From Pterois miles (taxonomy: Eukaryota; Chordata; Actinopteri; Perciformes; Scorpaenidae), in the NCBI GenBank assembly GCA_947000775.1, contig CAMQGK010000327.1, forward strand, positions 11,774,001 to 11,838,000: 64,000 nucleotides of DNA, read 5' to 3'. The notes below the pieces were generated by a model. It was not told the DNA's origin. It saw only the letters and a list, made by a program, of their open reading frames with translations, and made no database searches. Shown here piece after piece: positions 50,419-61,300 of this stretch. Every line of letters starts with the position of its first letter. Position 1 is the first letter of the stretch. The translations under genes and the position numbers were made by a program.

Positions 50419-50949
50419 CTGTATTTTTCGCACTATAAAGCACACCAGATTTTAAGGCGCACTATCAATGAACGTGTCTATTTTCATATAAAAGGCGCTC
50501 TCGTCTCGATAGTGGAGTAACTCGCCCGGCGTTGCCTGCCTGTCTTGGTGAATGTGTGTTCGCCTTCTGTCATCCAACACTCCCACGCAGCTCACAATTT
50601 AACTTTAGACGACCTGTTGACACCAATATCTAGTGGTTGGAGTTCTTTAGTTAATCCACCCGGAATGACGGCGAGCTCTGAATTAGTTTTCTTCACTTTC
50701 ATTTTGACAGTGTCGGTGAGTGCCGTAATGCCCTGACAATTTATCCAGCGATGCGGCTTCGTAGCTTACCAAAGTCGTAGTAAGATATTTTGACAGATTT
50801 TTGAGCGCCTTGTACCACATAAAATTGGTTCAAGGTCAGAAAGCACAACCAGAATTGATGCATAAGGTGCGCCAGATTGTAAGGCGCACTGTCGATTTTT
50901 TGACAAAATTAAAGGATTTTAAGTGCGCCTTATAGTGCGAAAAATACAG
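50419..50949. mobile_element. TA-flanked pogo-type MITE, complete 531-bp copy
   Basis: Perfect 20-bp terminal inverted repeats, CTGTATTTTTCGCACTATAA and its complement, are bracketed by TA at 50417-50418 and 50950-50951. The right 180 bp match the left end of the 17769 pogo-like copy in reverse complement. The perfect ends suggest a younger insertion than the other two copies. The interior has a short Pro/Ser open frame without recognisable transposase motifs. It lies about 490 bp upstream of the third visible exon. Confidence 0.9.
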
Positions 50950-51437
50950 TAAATGGAGGTTAATGTATGTTAGACTGAAATGTATTGTGTATGTCTTGAT
51001 TATTTGTAATTTGTTTTTGATTATTTGTCCCAAAGAGTTCTGCTGAGGTACGATATGTTGATGCTCCCTGATAGAATAACAAAATCAATGTGAAAATAAG
51101 TCATGTGGAGTTAGATACACAACACCTTGAGCTATTGGCACTAACAGTTCAAACAGCTGTAGATTGGCTTCACAGTCGTTCTGTCTGATGGTGTTACCAC
51201 CACCATTACCAGCCGCGACAGCGACACTGGTGTTATTTTCACCCTGTAAATCTCCATGTGTTAGCATGGTAGAATTTGGTCCTTGATAAACCTACTCTAG
51301 TGGGCCATCTTACTATTGTGTTGCAACACAAGAAGTTAAGCAGAAGTCTTTTATCGGTTGTTTTCAAAAATGGTTTTTACAACAAGAACAAAACTTTGAT
51401 GTATGGCTTGATAAAAGGCTCTCTGTCTCTCCTTTAG

Positions 51438-51618
51438 GGTCCCAGGTGTAACCATTGCTACAGATTTAATCTGCGGTTTTCCTGGTGAGACGGAGGAAGA
51501 CTTTCAAGAGACAGTAGACTTGGTGAAACTTTACCGATTCCCCAGTCTCTTCATCAACCAGTTCTACCCCAGACCCGGCACACCTGCCGCCAAGATGGAG
51601 CAAGTGCCAGCACATGTG
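51438..51618 (+). CDS. cdkal1: cdkal1 exon: radical-SAM domain end
   Basis: This 181-bp exon starts with G completing the split Arg codon, then VPGVTIATDLICGFPGETEE, KLYRFPSLFINQFYPRPGTP and AAKMEQVPAHV. DLICGFPGET and the FxNQFYPRPGTPAAKM segment are hallmark motifs of the C-terminal part of the radical-SAM core in MiaB/MtaB/CDKAL1 proteins, just before the TRAM domain. The acceptor is TCTCCTTTAG (to 51437) and the donor is the consensus GTGAGT at 51619, phase 0. The TRAM domain and the C-terminal membrane anchor known in vertebrate CDKAL1 must be encoded beyond the window. Confidence 0.97.
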
Positions 51619-51971
51619 GTGAGTGTGGATAAGGAGACGGAGGCTCCTTTACTACTAGTCATCTTACATATTGAATTTGGGCTAAATTTAGCTGCTCATG
51701 TTGAAGTTGTTGAGATGAGACTGTTATGATGCGGCCATATTGGTAACACAGTATGTTTAAAGAAGGCCTTTAAAACAGATGACTTAAGTACCTTTAGTGT
51801 AGGACTGCGAATTATGTTTTGTGATCTCACAAAAATGCTATTTACAGCAAAGCAGAAAACAAGACCTGACTCACAGCAAAGTAATCCAGACCCACTATAT
51901 ACATGCACATATGACAAGTGACTTCTGGGTATCTTTGTTCTGGTTCCTTTGCTTGCTTCAGAAAGATGCTT

Positions 51972-52330
51972 CTTTTTCAACATACTGTACTGTGACTTAT
52001 TTCGATATACTATACTGTGATTTTTATCACTTTTTTGACATATTATCGTATGACTTTTTTCGACATACAATACTATGACTTTTCAATATACTATAGTAAG
52101 ACTTTATCATCACTTTTTTCAACATACTATACCATGACTTTTGTTGACATACTATACTGTGACTATTTTCGACATGCTATACTAGGACTTTTTTAATGAC
52201 TTTTTTCGACATGCTATACTATGACTTTTTCCATGACTTTTTTCGACATGCTATACTATGACTTTTTTCATGACATTTTTCGACATACTATACTGACTTT
52301 TTCATGACATTTTGCAACATACTATACTAT
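51972..52330 (+). repeat. 37-bp repeat at satellite edge
   Basis: Units beginning CGACATGCTATACTATGACT and closing CCATGACTTTTTT start at 52170, 52207, 52244 and 52281, exactly 37 bp apart. Looser, more diverged units extend back to about 51972. The unit is the core of the downstream satellite monomer (CGACATACTATACTATGACT..). It marks the transition between unique intron and the long-period array. Confidence 0.88.
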
Positions 52331-55300
52331 GACATTTTTTGTAAAATTTTTCAACATTCGATAAAATGACTCACCATAGAATCATTTTACATGCTATATT
52401 ATGACTGTTTCATGATTTTTTTTCAACATAAAAAAATTTGACGTTTTCATCGTAAAGTTGTAGACATACACTGACATTTTTTTGTAAAATTTTTCAAAAT
52501 TTCACTGACTTTTTCACCATAAAATCATTTTACATGCTATAATGTGACTGTTTTCATGTATTTTTTCAACATACAAAAATTTGACGTTTTCATCGTAAAA
52601 TTTTCAACATACTATACTATGACATTTTTTTGTAAAATTTTACATTTCACGAAATGACTTCTTTCCACGATAGAATCATTTTACATGAAATAATACGACC
52701 TTTCCATGGTTTTTTTCAATATCTAAAAAATTTGACGTTTTCATCGATAAAATTTCGCCATACTATACTATGACTTTTTTTGTAAAATTTTACAACATTT
52801 CACGAAATGAATTGTATCCACCATAGAATCATTTTACACGCTATAATACGACCGTTTCCATGGTTTTTTTCAACATCTAAAAAATTTGACGTTTTCATCG
52901 AAAAATTTTGACATACTATACTATGACTTTTTTTTGTAAAATTTTACATTTCACGAAATTACTTATTTCCACCATAGAATCGTTTTACACGCTATAATAC
53001 GACCGTTTTCATCGTTTTTTTCAATATCTAAAAAATTTAACGTTTTTATCGAAAAATTTCGACATACTATACTATGAATTTTTTTGTAAAATTTTACATT
53101 TCACGAAATGACTTCTTTCCACGATAGAATCATTTTACATGAAATAATACAACCGTTTTATTGTTTTTTTTCAACATCTAAAAAATTTCACGTTTTCATC
53201 GAAAAATTTCGACATACTATACTATGAATTTTTTTGTAAATTTTACAACATTTCACGAAATGACTCCTTTCCACGATAGAATCATTTTACATGAAATAAT
53301 ACAACCGTTTTCATGTTTTTTTTCAATATCTAAAAAATTTAACGTTTTTATCGAAAAATTTCGACATACTATACTGACTTTTTTTGTAAAATTTTACATT
53401 TCACAAAATGACTCCTTTCCACCATAGACTCATTTTACATGAAATAGTATGACCGTTTTCATTGTTTTTTTCAACATTTTAAAAAAATTGACATTTTCAT
53501 CGAAAAATTTCGACATACTATACTATGACTTTTTTTGTAAAATTTTACATTTCACAAAATGACTCCTTTCCACCATTGAATCATTTTACACACTATAATG
53601 TGACCGTTTCCATGTTTTTTTTCAACATCTACGAAATTTGACATTTTCATCGAAAAATTTCGACATACGATACTATGACTTTTTTTGTAAAATTTTACAA
53701 TATTTCACGAAATGACTTCTTTCCACGATAGAATCATTTTACATGAAATAATACGACCGTTTCCATGGTTTTTTTCAACATCTGAAAAATTTGACGTGTT
53801 CATCGAAAAATTTCGACATACTATACTATGACTTTTTTTGCAAAATTTTACATTCCACGGAATGACTTCTTTCCACCATAGAATCATTTCATACGCTATA
53901 ATACGACTGTTTCCATGGTTTTTTTCAACAGCTAAAAAATTTGACGTTTTCTTCGAAAAATTTCAACATACTGTACTATGACTTTTTTTGTAAAATTTTG
54001 CATTTCACGAAATGACTTCTTTCCAATATAGAATCATTTTACACGATATAATACGACCGTTTCCATGTTTTTTTTCAACATTTAAAAAATTTGACGTTTT
54101 CATCGAAAAATTTCGACATACGATGACTCCTTTCCACCATAGAATCATTTAGAAGAAGAAGAAGAAGATATTCCTTTATTCGTCCCACTACGGGAAATTC
54201 AATTTTTACACCCTGTTGTTTTACTTATACACAGTACATGCAGACCCGAGAAACACACATGCACAAACAGGACCCATATACATGCATCAAATGGAGAGAT
54301 GTCAGAGTGAGGGGGCGGCTCCTGACAAGCGCCCCGAGCAGTTGGGGGTTTGGTGCCTTGCTCAGGGGCACCTCGGCAGTGCCCAAGAGGTAAACTGGCA
54401 CCTCTCCAGCTACCAGTTCACACTCAGTTCTTGGTCATGTCGGGACTTGAACCGGTGACCCTCCGATTCCCAAGCCAACTCCCTACAGACTGAGCTACTG
54501 CCAAAAATTTTACACACTATAATACGACCGTTTTCATGTTTTTTTTCAATATCTAAAAAATTTGACATTTTCATCGAAACATTTCGACATACTATGCTAT
54601 GACTTTATTTTGTAAAATTTTACATTTCACGAAATGACTTCTTTCCACCATAGAATCATTTTACACGCTATAATACGACCGTTTCCATAGTTTTTTTCAA
54701 AATCTAAAAAATTTGACGTTTTCTTCGAAAAATTTCGACATACTATACTCTGACGTTTTTTTGTAAAATTTTACAACATTTCACGAAATGACTTCTTTCC
54801 ACGATAGAATCATTTTACATACTATAATACGACAGTTTCCATGGTTTTTTTCAACATCTAAAAAATTTGACGTTTTCATCGAAAAATTTCGCCTACTATA
54901 CTATGACTTTTTTTTTTAAATTTTACATTTCACGAAATGACTTCTTTCTACCATAGAATCATTTTACACACTATAATACGACCGTTTTCATGTTTTTTTT
55001 CAACATTTAAAAAATTAGACGTTTACATCGAAAAATTTTGGTATACTATACTATGACGTTTTTTTGTAAAATTTTACAACATTTCAGAAAATGACTCCTT
55101 TCCACGATAGAATCATTTTACATGAAATAATACGACCGTTTTCATTGTTTTTTTTCAACATCTAAAAAATTTGACGTTTTCTTCGAAAAATTTCGACATA
55201 CTATACTATGACGTTTTTTTGTAAAATTTTACAACATTTCATGAAATGACTTCTTTCAACGATAGAATCATTTTACATGAAATAATACAACCGTTTCCAT

Positions 55301-58300
55301 GGTCTTTTTCAACATCTAAAAAATTTGACGTTTTCATCGACAAATTTCGACATACTATACTATGACTTTTTTTGTAAAATTTTACATTTCACGAAATGAC
55401 TTCTTTGCACCATAGAATCATTTTACACGCTATAATATGACCATTTTCATGTTTTTTTTCAACATCTAAAAAATTTGACGTTTTCATCGAAAAATTTCAC
55501 CTACTATACTAAGACTTTTTTTTTTAATTTTACATTTCACGAAATGACTTCTTTCTGCAAAATTTTACATTCCACGGAATGACTTCTTTCCACGATAGAC
55601 TCATTTTACATGAAATAGTATGACCGTTTTCATTGTTTTTTTCAACATTTTAAAAAATTTGACATTTTCATCGAAAAGTTTCGACATACTATACAATGAC
55701 TTTTTTTGTAAAATTTTACATTTCACAAAATGACTCCTTTCCACCATAGAATCATTTTACACGTTAAAATATGACCGTTTGCATGTTTTTTTTCAACATC
55801 TAAAAAATTTGACGTTTTCATCGAAAAATTTCGACATACTATACTATGACTTTTTTTGTAAAATTTTACATTTCACAAAATGACTCCTTTCCACCATAGA
55901 ATCATTTTACACGCTATAATGTGACCGTTTCCATGTTTTTTTTCAACATCTACGAAATTTGACATTTTCATCGAAAAATTTCGACATACTATACTATGAC
56001 TTTTTTTGTAAAATTTTGCATTTCACGAAATGACTTCTTTCCACCATAGAATCATTTTACACGCTATAATACGACCGTTTCCATGGTTTTTTCAACATCT
56101 AAAAATTTGAAGTGTTCATTGAAAAATTTCGACATACTATACTATGACTTTTTTTTGCAAAATTTTACATTTCACGAAATGACTCCTTTCCACCATAGAA
56201 TCTTTTTACACGTTAAAATATGACCGTTTGCATGTTTTTTTTCAACATCTAAAAAATTTGACGTTTTCATCGAAAAATTTCGACATACTATACTATGACT
56301 TTTTTTTGTAAATTTTACAACATTTCACGAAATGACTCCTTTCCACCATAGAATCATTTTACACACTATAATACGACCGTTTCCATGGTTTCTTTCAACA
56401 TCTAAAAAATTTGACGTTTTCATCGAAAAATTTCGACATACTATACTATGACTTTTTTTTGTAAAATTTTACATTTCACGAAATTACTTCTTTCCACCAT
56501 AGAATCGTTTTACATGCTATAATACGACCGTTTTCATCGTTTTTTTCAATATCTAAAAAATTTAACGTTTTTATCGAAAAATTTCGACATACTATACTAT
56601 GACTTTTTTTTATAAAATTTTACATTTCACGAAATGACTCCTTTCCACAATAGAATTATTTTACATGACATAATACGACCGTTTTCATTGTTTTTTTTCA
56701 ACATCTAAAAAATTTGTCGTTTTCATCGAAAAATTTCGACATACTATACTATGACGTTTTTTTGTAAAATTTTACAACATTTCACGAAATGACTTCTTTC
56801 AACGATAGAATCATTTTACATGAAATAATACGACCGTTTCCATGTTATTTTTCAATATCTAAAAAATTTAACGTTTTCATCGAAAAATTTCGACATACTA
56901 TACTATGACTTTTTTTTGTAAAATTTTACATTTCACGAAATGACTTCTTTCCACCATAGAATCATTTTACACGTTAAAATATGACCGTTTGCATGTTTTT
57001 TTTCAACATCTAAAAAATTTGACGTTTTCATCGAAAAATTTCGACATACTATACTATGACTTTTTTTTGTAAATTTTACAACATTTCACGAAATGACTCC
57101 TTTCCACCATAGAATCATTTTACACACTATAATACGACCGTTTCCATGGTTTTTTTCAACATCTAAAAAATTTGACATTTTCATCGAAAAATTTCGACAT
57201 ACTATACTATGACTTTTTTTTGCAAAATTTTACATTCCACGGAATTACTTCTTTCCACCATAGAATCATTTTACACGCTATAATACGACCGTTTTCATCG
57301 TTTTTTTCAATATCTAAAAAATTTAACGTTTTCATCGAAAAATTTCGACATACTATACTATGACTTTTTTTTGCAAAATTTTACATTCCACGGAATTACT
57401 TCTTTCCACCATAGAATCATTTTACACGCTATAATACGACCGTTTCCATGGTTTTTTTCAACATCTACGAAATTTGACATTTTCATCGAAAAATTTCGAC
57501 ATACTATACTATGACTTTTTTTGTAAAATTTTGCATTTCACGAAATGACTTCTTTCCACCATAGAATCATTTTACACGCTATAATACGACCGTTTCCATG
57601 GTTTTTTCAACATCTAAAAATTTGACGTGTTCATCGAAAAATTTCGACATACTATACTATGACTTTTTTTTGTAAAATTTTACAACATTTCACGAAATGA
57701 CTTCTTTCAACGATAGAATCATTTTACATGAAATAATACGACCGTTTCCATGTTATTTTTCGATATCTAAAAAATGTAACGTTTTCATCGAAAAATTTCG
57801 ACATACTATACTATGACTTTTTTTTGTAAAATTTTACATTTCACGAAATTACTTCTTTCCACCATAGAATCATTTTACATGCTATAATACGACCGTTTTC
57901 ATCGTTTTTTTCAACATTTTAAAAAATTTGACATTTTGATCAAAAAATTTCGACATACTATACTATGACTTTTTTTGTAAAATTTTACATTTCACAAAAT
58001 GACTCCTTTCCACCATAGAATAATTTTACACGCTATAATGTGACCGTTTCCATGTTTTTTTTTCAACATCTATGAAATTTGACATTTTCATCGAAAAATT
58101 TCGACATACTATACTATGACTTTTTTTTTTCATTTCACGAAATGACTCCTTTCCACCATAGAATCATTTTACACACTATAATACGACCGTTTCCATGTTT
58201 TTTTTCAACATCTAAAAAATTTGACATTTTCATCGAAAAATTTCGACATACTATACTATGACTTTTTTTGTAAAATTTTACATTTCACGAAATTACTTCT

Positions 58301-61300
58301 TTCCACCATAGAATCGTTTTACATGCTATAATACGACCGTTTTCATCGTTTTTTTCAATATCTAAAAAATTTAATGTTTTCATCGAAAAATTTCGACATA
58401 CTATACTATGACTTTTTTTTGCAAAATTTTACATTCCACGGAATTACTTCTTTCCACCATAGAATCATTTTACACGCTATAATACGACCGTTTCCATGGT
58501 TTTTTTCAACATCTACGAAATTTGACATTTTCATCGAAAAATTTCGACATACTATACTATGACTTTTTTTGTAAAATTTTGCATTTCACGAAATGACTTC
58601 TTTCCACCATAGAATCATTTTACACGCTATAATACGACCGTTTCCATGGTTTTTTCAACATCTAAAAATTTTACGTGTTCATCGAAAAATTTCGACATAC
58701 TATACTATGACTTTTTTTTGCAAAATTTTACATTCCACGGAATGACTTCTTTCCACCATAGAATCATTTTACACGCTATAATACGACCGTTTCCATGTTT
58801 TTTTTCAACATCTAAAAAATTTGACGTTTTCTTCGAAAAATTTCGACATACTATACTATGACTTTTTTTTGTAAATTTTACAACATTTCACGAAATGACT
58901 CCTTTCCACCATAGAATCATTTTACATGCTATAATACGACCGTTTTTATCGTTTTGTTCAATATCTAAAAAATTTAACGTTTTCATCGAAAAATTTCGAC
59001 ATACTATACTATGACTTTTTTTTGTAAAATTTTACATTTCACGAAATGACTCCTTTCCACCATAGAATCATTTTACACGTTAAAATATGACCGTTTGCAT
59101 GTTTTTTTTCAACATCTAAAAAATTTGACGTTTTCATCGAAAAATTTCGACATACTATACTATGACTTTTTTTTGTAAATTTTACAACATTTCACGAAAT
59201 GACTCCTTTCCACCATAGAATCATTTTACACACTATAATACGACCGTTTCCATGGTTTTTTTCAACATCTAAAAAATTTGACGTTTTCATCGAAAAATTT
59301 CGACATACTATACTATGACTTTTTTTTTAAAATTTTACATTTCACGAAATTACTTCTTTCCACCATAGAATCGTTTTACATGCTATAATACGACCGTTTT
59401 CATCGTTTTTTTCAATATCTAAAAAATTTAACGTTTTCATCGAAAAATTTCGACATACTATACTATGACTTTTTTTAATAAAATTTTACATTTCACGAAA
59501 TGACTCCTTTCCACGATAGAATCATTTTACATGACATAATACGACCGTTTTCATTGTTTTTTTCAACATCTAAAAAATTTGACGTTTTCATCGAAAAATT
59601 TCGACATACTATACTATGACGTTTTTTTGTAAAATTTTACAACATTTCACGAAATGACTTCTTTCAACGATAGAATCATTTTACATGAAATAATACGACC
59701 GTTTCCATGTTATTTTTCAATATCTAAAAAATTTAACGTTTTCATCGAAAAATTTCGACATACTATACTATGACTTTTTTTTGTAAAATTTTACATTTCA
59801 CGAAATGACTCCTTTCCACCATAGAATCATTTTACACGTTAAAATATGACCGTTTGCATGTTTTTTTTCAACATCTAAAAAATTTGACGTTTTCATCGAA
59901 AAATTTCGACATACTATACTATGACTTTTTTTATAAAATTTTACATTTCACGAAATTACTTCTTTCCACCATAGAATCGTTTTACATGCTATAATACGAC
60001 CGTTTTCATCGTTTTTTTCAATATCTAAAAAATTTAACGTTTTCATCGAAAAATTTCGACATACTATACTATGACTTTTTTTTATAAAATTTTACATTTC
60101 ACGAAATGACTCCTTTCCACGATAGAATCATTTTACATGAAATAATACGACCGTTTTCATTGTTTTTTTTTCAACATCTAAAAAATTTGACGTTTTCATC
60201 GAAAAAGTTCGACATACTATACAATGACTTTTTTTGTAAAATTTTACATTTCACAAAATGACTCCTTTCCACCATAGAATCGTTTTACACGTTAAAATAT
60301 GACCGTTTCCATGGTTTTTTCAATATCTAAAAAATTTAACGTTTTCATCGAAAAATTTTGACATACTATACTATGACTTTTTTTTGTAAATTTTACAACA
60401 TTTCACGAAATGACTCCTCTTCACGATAGAATCATTTTACACACTATAATACGACCGTTTCCATGGTTTTTTTCAACATCTAAAAAATTTGACGGTTTCA
60501 TCGAAAAATTTCGACATACTATACTATGACTTTTTTTGTAAAATTTTACATTTCACGAAATGACTTCTTTCCACGATAGACTCATTTTACATGAAATAGT
60601 ATGACCGTTTTCATTGTTTTTTTCAACATTTTAAAAAATTTGACATTTTGATCAAAAAATTTCAACATACTATACTATGACTTTTTTTGTAAAATTTTAC
60701 ATTTCACAAAATGACTCCTTTCCACCATAGAATCATTTTACATGCTATAATGTGACCGTTTCCATGGTTTTTTCAACATCTATGAAATTTGACGTTTTCA
60801 TCGAAAAATTTCGACATACTATACTGACTTTTTTTGTAAAATTTTGCATTTCACGAAATGACTTCTTTCCACCATAGAATCATTTTACACGCTATAATAC
60901 GACCGTTTCCATGGTTTTTTCAACATCTAAAAATTTGACGTGTTCATTGAAAAATTTCGACATACTATACTATGACTTTTTTTTGTAAAATTTTACATTT
61001 CACGAAATTACTTCTTTCCACCATAGAATCGTTTTACATGCTATAATACGACCGTTTTCATCGTTTTTTTCAATATCTAAAAAATTTAACGTTTTTATCG
61101 AAAAATTTCGACATACTATACTATGACTTTTTTTATAAAATTTTACATTTCACGAAATGACTCCTTTCCACGATAGAATCATTTTACATGAAATAATACG
61201 ACCGTTTTCATTGTTTTTTTTCAACATCTAAAAAATTTGACGTTTTCATCGAAAAAGTTTGACATACTATACAATGACTTTTTTTGTAAAATTTTACATT

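Larger units (their letters stand above)
23097..51437 (+). other. cdkal1: cdkal1 intron, 28.3 kb
   Basis: It runs from donor GTAAGA to acceptor TCTCCTTTAG and splits an Arg codon AG|G. It contains several hAT-like MITEs, a TIR element in a TG tract, tRNA-Tyr plus SINE, 27-bp minisatellites in two orientations, a DANA-like SINE and a 531-bp pogo-type MITE. Non-repetitive stretches with TAAT-rich motifs that may be conserved are 42160-42340, 46370-46520 and 49100-49290. In 24000-26400, 30000-32600, 33950-35500, 39020-39840 and 47650-50400 I see nothing assignable except the 49100-49290 stretch. Confidence 0.9.
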
